DNA of 64,000 nt, taken from contig NC_135255.1 of NCBI RefSeq assembly GCF_964204865.1, positions 1,674,001-1,738,000 of the forward strand, given 5' to 3'. Both the position numbers and the translations under genes were made by a program. Shown here one piece after another: positions 33,648 through 45,564 of the stretch. Each line of letters begins with the position of its first letter. Position 1 is the first letter of the stretch. The notes under the pieces were generated by a model, which saw only the letters and a program-made list of their open reading frames with translations, did not search any database and was not told where the DNA came from. Origin of the DNA: Styela clava (Eukaryota > Chordata > Ascidiacea > Stolidobranchia > Styelidae).

Positions 33648-36626
33648 AAGATGTTTCGATACTTTAACCATCCTCCCGTCTCTACGATATATTGCATCCC
33701 ACACTTCTTACAAGTTATTAGATGAATAACATTTTCTTTTATATTCTTATATTCTTCAACATATTCTTTTATTAATGTTTATATGAACTCCCGTCGCGTT
33801 CCCGGTACTTATTTTTGTCTCTTTGTAATATTTACAGGTGGTAAATGTTTTTCTATTGCATTTATAAAAAAAACTGATTTATTCGTCCATTGTCAAAGAT
33901 GTATGGATTTTCCTGAAGTTCGGTTGGTTTGGGTGGTGATTGGTAATGAATGGCAACAGTTTCTAATCTTGATTTTTACTTTCCGGTGTTAAAAGGCAAT
34001 CTCTGGTCATTTATTTTACCAATTTTATTGTTTTGTCTATCGAAGTCTCTTTGCATAGGATAGCCTTTCATAATTTCTGCATGCTTGTCAAAAAATTCGA
34101 CCTTTTTCTTATTCGTTTGAAGAGTCTCTTTGAAATGTTTGTAGTAATATGTTTCGGGTGGCAAGAGGAAGGTAGAAGATATTGGTGAGTGTCCGTGTCT
34201 TTGGGGTAATTCCAGTTTCCAATTTGGTGTCCATGATATGAACTTTTACGTCTAAAAATGCAATGTTTTCCGCCGAACATTCGAATGTGAACTTGATAGT
34301 AGGATGTATTGAATTTGCATGGTTTATAAAATTTATTAGCTCAGTTTCGCCGCGTGTCCAGATCATAGAGCAGTCATCAATATATCTATAGACTGTACAG
34401 GGAGTCCTCGACTTACGACGCAGTTCCGTTCCTGACACTCGGTGTAACCCGGATTTCAGTGTAAGTCGGAACATTATGCTGTACAGTGGTACAGTGCATG
34501 AATTACTCGATACACATCGTACTGTAAATGTACAAATAATGCAAATAAGAACTTTATTAGAAAAACAGAAAACAATTCCACATCACGTGAATAAAAGCAA
34601 ACACTGTACAGTATCTTAACATCTTTTTTTTTGCTTTGAGTCCATAACAAAGGGCAAAGGTAAAAAAAAAAACGATCAAACAAGTTACGAAAAAAACCGG
34701 CTTAAACAACCAAAATGACGTAAGTATCACTGAAACTGTGTACAGTACTGTATCACGGGAACTTTGTACTGTACTGTACCATGTGACTGCAGCTTAGTGA
34801 TTATTCGTTCATAATCGTAATAGTTCGCAATTGGTCACGTCATTTACGATGTAAATAACGAAAACCAATGAGCCCAGAGCACTGATTTTCTTGATCACCA
34901 TGATCCAGTTTATAGGCTTAGATATTACAGTACAGTAGATAGTAGATAGTTTATTTCGAAAACTCCATAACAAACCTAAATTTAAAATGGAGAATTCTGG
35001 AGGGCAAGCAAAACCTACAAAAAAGTTTAAAACATGAAGTATCTCATGTGCCTGCCCACCAGCACGCACACAAAAACACAAGCCCAATTAAATGAGGCTT
35101 GGGCCAAACTTAAAAAGCAAAATACACGATAGTAATAAACTTTCGGGCTGTTGTACTCTCTTTCAACAATTACGTTGATAATGACCAATACCTACAACCT
35201 CATGCAAAGATAATGTGGGGAGTGGAATGTAATAAATTTGCGACGATAGTCAGACTCACGAAGCCATGAAAGCTTTAAGAAAAACCAAGCCATGAAAAAC
35301 TACACTGATTGCTAGATTGGGCATTGCGGAAAAGGTGATAAGTGGTTTAATATACAAACAAACGCAAAACCATGGCGGCAAATTCGGTGTGCGGACACTC
35401 ATAAAAGCAATTATTAGGAAAAACACTAATCACACGTGAGCAGGTCTGTAGCCTAATTGATATATTGACGTGGCCAACAACAGTATTATCTTTTATATCT
35501 GTATATGTTCGTAAAGTGCGTTCGTAACATCGTAAGTCGCGACCGTCGTAACCCGAGGACTCCCTGTAGTAGTAGTATTGTGGTTTAATCTTGGCTGTTT
35601 CTAGTATCTCAGGCTCTATTAGTTTGCCATGATTCGTATTTGGGAGTCATCTTAGTTCCCATCGCTGTCCCATTGATTTGGAGATAATGCTTTTCAATAA
35701 ATACAAATGAGAACCATATTAACTGCTTCTTCAATCCATGGAATTTCACGTTTGTCTTTGTTATATTTGTTGAAGTACTTTTCCACTGCTAAGATGCCAT
35801 CTTTATGTGGAATATTTGTATATATAGAAGTCACGTCTGTGGTTACCAAATAAGACCCTGGCGGAATATTGTCAATTTTTTTCAGAATATTGATAAATGC
35901 ATACTGTCTTTGACATATGGCGGTATTACTTCTTTGCACATAGGGTTATATAAATATATATAATTTGTAATTTATGTAAGCCGATAATTTTTCCGTTGCA
36001 GTTCCGTTTGTTGATATGATTGGCCGACTGGGGTGATTTTTCTTATGTACTTTCGAACGTAAACGGCTTGGTTTATTTTTTTTCTTGAGTTATCCCTTTG
36101 AAAAGTATGTCAACAATAATGCCGGCTTCTTTCATATTGTAACATAATTTGGTTACTTTTTTGCCATTTTGTTTAAATATGTCTCATGGAATGCACTTGT
36201 ACACCAAGTCATCTGCTAGATGTCGCATATCTTCTGGGATGTATTTAGTTCGGGAGAGAATGCAAGTGCCCCGCCTTTGTCCGCAGGCACTATGATGATG
36301 TCCCTTGCTGCTCTTTGTTCAAGTTCCCTCGAGGTTTTGACTTCGTATTTTTTGAGATTGGAAAATGTATGTCTCTATGTCGTTTTTTCGATTTCCCGTT
36401 TAAGAGTGTTGGCGAAGTGATCTAAGTCAGAATACACGTAAGGGTTTCGAATATGCGGCAGCTATAGTTCAGTTCGCTGATGGTTTGAACTTGGAATGGA
36501 TTTTCTCAATCGGTAGTGGAAATTGTTTTATCAATGTCTGTTTGCAGTTGAAAGTTATCGAATCTGTCGGGAGTAGGACTAAAGCTAAAGCCTCTTGTTG
36601 AGATTTTTCGTTTGATTCAGTTAGAT
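33648..36626 (-). mobile_element. second Penelope-like element, decayed
   Basis: Minus-strand pieces in PLE order: LTESN near 36620; SDLDHFANT-like and RTKYIP-like parts; RPIISTNGTATEK near 36010; LVTTDVTSIYTNIPHKDGI at 35850; the catalytic YIDDCSMIWTRG at about 34385; FTFECSAENIAFLDVKVH at 34290; and a worn GIY-YIG stretch (CKKCGMQYI) near 33690. It is clearly related to the intact PLE at 8240-11023 but carries frameshifts and deletions. No terminal repeats found. Confidence 0.85.
34398..35566. mobile_element. TA-flanked element inside PLE (pogo/Tc1-like MITE)
   Basis: The 1169-bp element has inverted ends CAGGGAGTCCTCGACTTACG and CGTAACCCGAGGACTCCCTG, and TA on both sides (34396-34397, 35567-35568). 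No transposase. The PLE frame resumes across it: QYYY on one side, YRYIDD on the other. Confidence 0.85.
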
Positions 36627-37700
36627 CAGCGTTTTCCAACCTTTTTTGGTCGTGGACTATTTTCTCACGGGCGAAAACCTTCGCGGACTCGAGGTGCGTT
36701 TATTGTAATCTCGTACTCTGTGTGAAGAAGCAATAAAACCAAACACAAGAGGATCCTAATGAATTCAAAAGTCAGAAATTCGTCGCAATTACGCGTTCGT
36801 TAAAAGAGCCGACTTTTAGTGTATAGCGGACTTTTCTGTCGCACAATATTCTATCCAATACAACGATGAGAATTTAAAATGTCATTTTAATTTAATTGTG
36901 CTCATTGTAACTCGCGGTTGCGTCGACTTATGACAAGATGATAGCTACACTTCTTTAAAATTCCCCGGCCATCTGCGAATATAATAATGTGAGAATATAT
37001 TGCCCGATTATATTTAGTTTTGATACATATTTTTGCGATCTTGCAAATTTGTTATCGCCGTTAGTAAAATCCTACTATCTGTTATGAATTTCCAGAATGT
37101 ACAACTTAATTTAGTTGTTTTTAATTAAAATTATATTTAAAGTATATTAGTAAATCAAAAATACACATTCACCGCCTTGAAATTCTCGCCCAACAACTTC
37201 TGAAGTAATCGTCGCGTATACGTCACTCGTCAAAAGAGCCGACTTTTCAATGATTTTTTCTGTTGCATAAAATATACAAAAATGCGTGGTGAAGTGCCCG
37301 ATTATATTTTGATACGTATTTTTGTGAATTCGACAAGTCTGAGATGTTCGTACAACACTTACGCGCCCCAGTACTACAGTACGTACCAATGCGGAGTAAA
37401 GCAAAGAATCCTAAGGCAAATGCCCTGGTGTATATACTACGGTAGCACCCGAAATTTTGCGATTTTAGATCCGTTTTATTTTTAGTATTTTGTATTGCCG
37501 TTTTTTATTTTGGAAAATTTGGGTTGCCATCATTTACACCTATCAGAAAAAATATTTATTCCTCGTTGTTCGAACTCGCGAGATACACCACTTAAGTATC
37601 TATCGAAAAGTGTACAGACTCTTGTTTTTGTCGGAAATCTGCAAGTGAGTTGTGAAATCCAATTGTTTGATTGAATGACGCGCAAGTGACCTGTCGTGCC
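36627..37700. mobile_element. hAT-like element, family A, truncated
   Basis: Starts CAGCGTTTTCCAACCTTTTT. The following 1 kb matches 13110-13170 joined to 15611-16620 and 17490-17520, i.e. the family A element without the nested insertions. The right end is missing near 37700 and no duplication of agttagat was found. It cuts the decayed PLE. Confidence 0.7.
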
Positions 37701-38023
37701 CGTCCCCCCAAAGCAGGCAAAACACAATAAAACAAAAACACGATGTGACATCGGGCAATATCTTATAAATTCAAATTAAAATGTGAGACGTGTATGTGCT
37801 TATCCTATACAGATATATATATGGATTAAAGAACACTCGCTGACGAAAAATGGTGATGTTGTGGGCCTACTTCAATTATATTGCAAAAATAACACAGTGA
37901 CAAATTTTTTTTTACTAAAAAACAAGCTTGGTAAATGGATTGGATGTTCCATAGCAGTCTATGCACAAATCATGGATTGGGGTATTGGGTTCTTTTGTCG
38001 TTTTCGGTTAGTTCACTTTAAAA

Positions 38024-38265
38024 TCATTGTATCCGTTCTAATGCTTCCAACATTAATATCGAATTTCCACGAACGACCACCATTCAGCCATTCCAACAGG
38101 TGCAGTGATCCCATCTTTTCTTCGCTCTGTTCCATCATACACGACTAGATTCATAAAAGGATCGAAACCTCGCAATATACCCGTAACAAATCGTCCACCA
38201 TTCAACTTTAAATCCAATCTTTTATCCATAAACTTCTTTAACTCTAGTGGATGGGCTTTGCTCAA
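38024..38265 (-). pseudogene. SNRPG: processed pseudogene of small nuclear ribonucleoprotein G
   Basis: Intronless. [20 protein letters not shown], then [19 protein letters not shown], is unmistakable SmG (Sm1 motif). The start codon is TTG, not ATG (38265-38263). After APVGM, eight extra bases (38072-38079 region) shift the frame; in the shifted frame the Sm2 part [18 protein letters not shown] and a stop at 38024 follow. A run of nine A on the minus strand lies about 110 bases past the stop (37907-37915). SmG is part of the spliceosomal Sm ring; this copy cannot make it. Confidence 0.9.
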
Positions 38266-39145
38266 GTTGATATTGCGCGATACAGATTACAGATACCGAA
38301 ACATACAACGCGTAGCATTCACTAGTCTTTTCAAGCTGACACGCCCGCACACGACGACGGTCGGAATGGAATTCGAACTTTTATTGCTCAAACGGTGCCA
38401 AAATTGTATAATAAAACTTTCATGTGAGTAACCTTTCGAATTGGTCGGCAGATATCGGTATTAGTTAATGTAATTGAGTGACAGTGTTATGAGCGCCATT
38501 AATATTTTCTTCTTCATAATTTTTTGTTGCATCCCAGTAGTTGACCCGCTGGCAACCCAATCCGATTTTTTGCCAGGCTGCGATAAAATATGTTGGTTTG
38601 GTATTTTGTACTAGTGCAGCCGCTTAGTTGGAATATACAAAGCAAAGATGATTTATTTGGAGATTGGTCTTCAATTAGGTGTTTGATAAGTATGGTATTG
38701 AATGCCAGGCGGTGTCTAATTACACTTTAGGATTCAATCAGTTGCGAAAACGCTTTGATAATTGGCGCATGTGTCTAAATTCTACGAGTAGGCTACGTCT
38801 TTTGTCCCACACCGCCCCCACATAAAATTGAACATTTTTGTATTGCAATATTATGTATTTAGTCGTTTCATACATAATTTCGAAGCGTTCCGAGCAGTCA
38901 AACACAAAACAACAACAAGTTCTTGTACATGTTTTTTCCTATTTTACTTTCATGCTCCGTTTTACTTTTCGAATGCCTATTTAGAAGCAATCACTATTTC
39001 CAAAGCATCGTACGCATCCTCACAATCTACCACATTTGATCAAGTCATCATCTATGTTTTCCCAAAGAACCGTTACAATTCTGATGTAATAGACTTTTAC
39101 ATCGTTGTTTTCATACAATGCCATGCGTTACAAAATCTTCTAAGG
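38266..39145. other. no gene seen
   Basis: AT-rich. An open frame at 38828-39151 begins at TTG and has no domain. Confidence 0.4.
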
Positions 39146-39223
39146 CAGTAGTCTTAAACTTTTTGGGCCGGGAGCTTAGCCCCCCCCCCCCGGCCCAAAA
39201 ATCACTGGCTTTGGGAATCACTG
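39146..39223. mobile_element. 78-bp hAT-like relic with poly-C centre
   Basis: Ends CAGTAGTCTTAAAC and TTTGGGAATCACTG. Inner arms TTTTTGGGCCG/CGGCCCAAAAA are inverted around a run of 12 C (39180-39191). Flanks show no clear duplication. Confidence 0.45.
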
Positions 39224-39944
39224 ACTTAGACTACTTGAGATTGATTTGACATTTGATTGAAGTTTGCAGCGAATCTTGACAACATACACGAAGACTGCGT
39301 GTAACCTTTTTTTGAACTATGCAATAAAGAATTTATTTCAATTAGTCAGATTTAAAGCGATATTTTCAGTGAAATAAAATTTAAATGCATATTGAATGCT
39401 CTAAGCCAGGGAAAGGGATCAAAATTACGACTAAATTGAACGCCATGCTATATCGGGATCGTGAAGTTGTCGCGCAACTGGCGACCGTTCAATATCGCGT
39501 CACCGTCAGCCTAAATAGGACTAACGTTTTGAGGGGAGTTGCATTTTCGTCACTCGTCGGTCTAGTTTTTTGACTATCAAGTTTACAGCAATTTTTTTGG
39601 GTTTACTATAGTCTATATGGCATTTTCGTCACTCGTTGGCCTAGTTTTTTTGACTATCAAGTTTACAGAAATTTTTGTAGGCAATAGGCAAACGTGTAGG
39701 CCTACAGAATAAACGCAAAAGTTCAACTTTTCTTTCTCCATCTCAGCTTGGTTTTCTTTTGAAATGCTGAAAAAATTACTCATGTTCGCTAAATTGGACT
39801 CAGCAGATGAATAAACTGCGGCTTGCAAAATTTCAGCAACTACTTCTATCTCCATTGCTACGTAACATTAGAGGCGGAAGGTAAAATGAATTTATTGATT
39901 CATATACACAGCATTTAAAATGAGAAGGCATAGAAAATTTACAT

Positions 39945-40803
39945 GAGAGCTATGCTCAAATATATGGACACGTGAAGTCACATAATTTTGATGACGTCAT
40001 AGCAAAAAAAGTAATAGTCTTCTGGAGAAAATTTACCGGTAACTTTCCTTACCGGTAACTTTGACGCTACCGGACACCGGTACCCTCAAAAAAGTTCTGA
40101 ATTTCCAGTAGCAAGAAATTTGCAGAATTAAAACGTACAGCCAGTCATGACACTGACTACAATCCGTGTTCCCATGGATAAAAAATAATACAGCAAAATT
40201 TTAGACGAAATATCAAATTTCATAGAATTCACGCAAAATTTTGAAATAAATAAAAGTAATAGCCTTCTAGCGAAAAAATTAATCTTTAACCACTGAAAAT
40301 TTCAAAGCAATTGGTCCAGTATTCGAAGAGAAAAGCGACTTTTTAAAAACGTGTCAAAGAACAACAACAACATAATATTGAAACGATCGTTATGTCCACT
40401 TTGTGTCCAACAAGAGAGCTACGCACAAATATATGGACACGTTAGACCAGAGCGAATCAGTCTTTACCGGTACCTTTGACGCTACCGGTACCCTCAAAAA
40501 AGTTCTGAATTTCCAGTAGCAAGAATTTTGCAGAATCAAAACGTACAGCCAGTCATGACACTGACTAAAATCCGTGTTCCCATGGATAAAAAATAATACA
40601 GCAAAATTTTAGACGAAATATCAAATTTCATAGAATTCACGCAAAATTTTGAAATAAATAAAAGTAATAGCCTTCTAGCGAAGAAATTAATCTTTAACCA
40701 CTGAAAATTTCAAAGCAATTGGTCCAGTATTCGAAGAGAAAAGCGATTTTTTAAAAACGTGTCAAAGAACAACAACAACATAATATTGAAACGATCGTTA
40801 TGG
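39945..40803 (+). repeat. tandem duplication inside hAT
   Basis: Two near-identical units, each starting GAGAGCTA and running through TTCTGAATTTCCAGTAGC to GAAACGATCGTTATG: about 39945-40413 and 40414-40803. The first has roughly 60 extra bases. Several ACCGGTA motifs cluster at the unit starts. Confidence 0.85.
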
Positions 40804-43445
40804 CCACTAAACGTGTCCAACAACAAAATTTTGAAAAGATCGTTATGTCTACTACGTGTCCAATAATAAATGCAGTATGTAAAATATTCAATCATAATTT
40901 AGTTACATTGAACATAATTCTGTTAGTTTTCGTGGCGCTTTTGGCAACTCGTCACGGTGCACTACTGGTAGCGGTGGTAGCGCATCCTTTGGGAACGCTT
41001 GCATTACACCATTAAATTGAAACAATCTATTTGATCTATTTGTTCGAACTATACAGTAAATATTTTAATTTGAATATTGCAGCTAATATGTATACCCAAA
41101 GAATATATTTAGCATGATAACTCATTCGTATACGAGCCCCCCTCCCCCTGATATACAAAAAAATGTGCTATGCCAAATTGATTGCCATTAGCTAAATATT
41201 GATATTATTTGACATATTGTTAACAATATTGCTTTTAACAATTTTTTGTTGCAATAAAAAAAATAAAATTTCGGTGTTCCGCGGCGCGAGATAATAAGCC
41301 TGATAGGGATAAGGAGGATAGGCATACGATGTCACAGCCTGTTTAACTAAACTGTGTAAGTAATAGGAACTATTACGATAGGGATTTCTTAACACTCGTA
41401 CCTAATTGGATAAAGTGTTTAATGAATTTGTTTTTTTGCACAATAGGATTAGTAAATCAGGTACCGGTACCGCTAGTAATGTGGGATGGCCAATATGCAT
41501 AGTTCTCCAGTAGTAGCATTTTTAACTTTTAATGTAAATGGGATGCGTCAATATGGAAAACGTAAAGCAATATTTGACTTTATTGATAAAAACAAATCGG
41601 ACATACCTCTTCTGCAGGAAACACACTGTGGTACTGCAGAAGAAGCAGATATTTGGAAAAAAGAATGGGGAACAAATGCAATATGGTCCACTTTCTCTAA
41701 AAATTCATGTGGTGTAGCTATTTTATTTTCCAAGAAAGTTGATCCAAATTTGAATTATATTGATATAGATGATTTCGGCAGATATATAATTACAATTTGG
41801 AAATCTTTTGATACTCAATATATTTTAGTCAATATTTATGCACCCAATAGATGCAATGAGAGGAAACAATTATTTGAACTGATAGAAAATAAAATCGAAA
41901 TCCTTATGAGGCAATTAGGACCGTTCCAATGTCAATTAATATTAGGTGGAGATTTTAATTGCGTCCTGAATAAAAAAGATAAACACCCAAATCATCATTT
42001 TAAAGAAGACAATAGCACAAGGCAACTAAGGCATCTTGTACAAAAATTTAATTTAAAAGATGTTTGGAGAAATTTCAATGATAACTCTAAAAATTATACT
42101 TGGAAACAGAAATTCTTTGATACCTACTCAGTAAGGAGTAGATTAGACCGTTGGTATGTTTCGACTAAATATTTAAGCAATATACAGGATTGTGAAATTC
42201 AAGTATGTCCAATATCAGATCATTTCCCTGTCAATCTAGAAATTAAGTCTATGGAAAATATGAAACATGGGTCTGGATACTGGAAATATAATTTGCAATT
42301 GGGAGACTATGAATATTTTTGTAAATGTATCAACTCAATTTCAAAAAAGTGGTTTCATGAATTAAAAGAAATGCCATGTAGTTTGAGAGGAGTTTATTGG
42401 GATAAGTGCAAAAAGAAAATTAAATTCTGGGCAATTTACTGCGCAAAACAGAAAAGGGCAGAGGAAACAGAAAGAGAGAGTGAACTGATTAGACAAATAA
42501 AGAAGTCAGCGACGAAATAGAAAGATATTAGAAAATGAGGGAATAAAAAAGAACTTACAGAAGATTGAAAAGGAATTGAAACTGAGCCATGAACAAAAAA
42601 TGAAGGGGGCAATCATAAGATCCTGTGTTAAGTGGGCGGAAGAGGGTGAGAAGTCTAATAAATATTTTCTAAATTTGGAGAGATCTCGAGCCAATTCAAA
42701 AATGTTCAAATCAATTAGAAAAGCAGATGGTAGTATAGCCTCCAAATTTGAAGATATTCAGTCTGTGCAAATTAAGTTTTATCAAAACCTGTATAAGAAA
42801 AATCAAAATCTAAACAAGGATATACAAGCTAGATTATTGGATAATATATCAAAACAAATATCAGAAGACGAAAAAGAACTATTAGATTCAGAAATAACTG
42901 TTGAAGAACTAGATAATGCTATCAAAGAATTAAAAACAAACAAAGCTCCAGGATTGGATGGCTTAACTAAGGAATTTTATTTAAAATTTTGGAAAAATAT
43001 TAAGCCCATTCTTATAGTTTTATACAAAGGATACCACAGCCTAACAGAAATGTCAGAGGATTTAAATATAGGGGTAATCACCAAGTTTCATAAAAAGGCG
43101 ATAAAAATGAAATGAGGAACTGGCGGTCTATAACCCTCCTTAATTTTGAATACAAAATCATTGCTAAAATTATAGCGAACAGAATAAAACAAGTATTACC
43201 AAACATAATAGATGAGGGCCAAACAGCTTTTGTCCCGGGCAGATCTATACATGACAACATGCTAGTGATAAGAGATGATATATTTTGGGCCAATCAACAA
43301 AATTTACCCCTGGCAATTTTGTCGATTGACCAAGAAAAGGCTTATGAGTCTGTAGATAGACATTTAATAATGAAAATTATGAGAAAATTGGGATTCGGTG
43401 CATATATCATCAAATGGGTCAAAACTCTACTTTCAAACACTAGAT

Positions 43446-45564
43446 CAGTGGTTCCCAAACTTTTTTGACCATCGCCCCCCTAAAGTAGTTTATACAACTT
43501 CATCGCCCCCCGGCAATACAAAAAAATGTAAAGTCAGAAACGAATATATTACAGACCAAATAAGAAGACAAATCATAGTTTATAGTGTTTTTTAATGAGA
43601 ATAGATGAGCTTGGTGTTCTTCAGCGAGCTTTTTTTTATTATGTTTAAAATTACCCCGTTTAAGTCGACTTCGTTGTATTGATTGCAATAGTAGCACGGC
43701 AGAAAACCCCTTTTTCACCATATAATAGGTCGGAAATGAAAGAATCTAGGGTTCCACCTACTCAAAAACCGCCGTGTACTCTTGCCTTATAGCATTTCAC
43801 TTCCTAAATTCACCCCATTTCACATTAAAATAATGAAAACAAAGTTAATTTTCCCAAACTTATAATATTGATTTTCGTAGGCTACATCTCATTCATTCGT
43901 ACAGCCTGATGACCTTCACCAAAATACTTCGGTAAAATTCACCCCCGATTCCTCATCCTACCACGGCCTCCAGTCTGATCATCAGTCCATAATTACCCAG
44001 CCATTTGTTTTTGGATTCATGGACTCGGATGTGGAAGAAGCCGTGACCGACTATCGGCTACGGCCCAGATTGTCGGCAAATTTTATGTCGCTCGCAGGAC
44101 AAAATTCAGGGTTGCTATGCTTTTGCGGGTCGCATATATTTTTCGGAAGTTAAAAAAGGAACAGCGCACAAAATCTGCGACAATTCGTGAACTCAACTCA
44201 GTCGTCTTATTATAAAAATATTACAATGACATTTAATGTGACACTGTCTTTTTGCTGCATCACGCTGGATAGCTTTACGACGCCAAGATTGAAACATTTT
44301 CTAAATGGGCATCACTAATCCCAGTTCGTTGCTTGTTCTTTGTAATGTTCATTTTCGAAAATAATTGTTCGCACAAATATGTACTTCCAAACATCGAAGT
44401 GAATATTTTCGCATGATTTGTGAAATTTCGATAAAGATTTTCTTTAAGAAGATACATTCTTACAAAAATTAAGCAGTGATGAATCTCTCGAATAGAATAT
44501 GAATTTTTTTTTCTTTATGGCTTTGCAATATATTCGAATATTGACTGCGCTATCAGCATCACCCTGCCATCAGCATCAACTTTTCTTCGAGTTTCCATTT
44601 GTTTAATTATAATTAAATTGTAGGCTCGTTAAACGAGAAGCCGTTCAATAGAATTTTTAGGATATATATAATAAAATTTAGTCCAAAAGTTTCTCACGAT
44701 AAATTCTGTTACGAAAAAAAATGTTATTTACTCCTCAAGCGTAGATTATAAATAAAAAAAATTTATCGTCAAAACCGCCGTTTGGATGTTTCCCCGGGCA
44801 TAGACTTCCTTGTTTACGTCGTGACATTGGCCAATCAGCAAGATGCAAAAAACGTAACAATGCCCCCTCTCGCATCCGCTCAAGCGCTCAGACACGCTCA
44901 CTCAGACAGATTTTCAGGCGTGGTAGTGAACATTACCTCATTTTCGCGTTTTTGAATTATATTCGTTAGTTTTTAGTTGTTTTTCGGAAATTTAAATATA
45001 AATCAAATAAGTCAATGATTACTTTGTCTTCCTATGAGTTTCAGTTTAAATACAGAAATCAAAAATTAGTGTGGAAATAGCTGTGATAGACTAGGATAAA
45101 ATTCTTTATCGGTACTTTTAAAAAACAGATGGTTGAATGGTGTGTATTAGAAAGATAGTTTGAAACAAATACCCCATTTTACAGGCAACAACTCGTGAAA
45201 CCACTCTTTTAAAATAAGCACCGACAATTTTAAAATGGTAAAGTATCGGAAGAATTTTCCGCAGTCAAAGGTCGGGGAAAGATCCGTTCAGTGAATCGAA
45301 TTTACTCCGGCCGTATTTTGCCGACCACTGGGATACGCAAACTACCGTACCTTACTGCGAAGACGAGTTCAGAAATCTTTTCGCGTGTGATAATCGCCCA
45401 CATGATTCAAGCCTGCGAATGCACACAGAGTACAGAATTAAGTGCGCCGAACATAAAACAGATTTCGCGAAATCGCCCCCCTATCGCCCCCTTCGAATTT
45501 TTCGCCCCCCTCCGTATCGTTTTCGCCCACTGGGGGGCGATATCGCCTACTTTGGGAATCACTG
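43446..45564. mobile_element. hAT element inside the LINE
   Basis: Ends CAGTGGTTCCCAAAC and TTTGGGAATCACTG with a perfect 8-bp duplication, cactagat (43438-43445, 45565-45572). Inner arms repeat CGCCCCCC/GGGGGGCG. It contains a hAT transposase C-terminal relic and, at 44930-45280, the repeat shared with 16632-17479. Confidence 0.92.
44275..44457 (-). pseudogene. hAT transposase C-terminal dimerisation domain relic
   Basis: NLYRNFTNHAKIFTSMFGS, then TYLCEQLFSKMNITKNKQR, on the minus strand matches the hAT dimerisation block (TYLCExxFSxM...K...R). Only about 60 codons remain. It belongs to the hAT at 43446-45564, which was therefore once derived from an autonomous copy. Confidence 0.82.
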
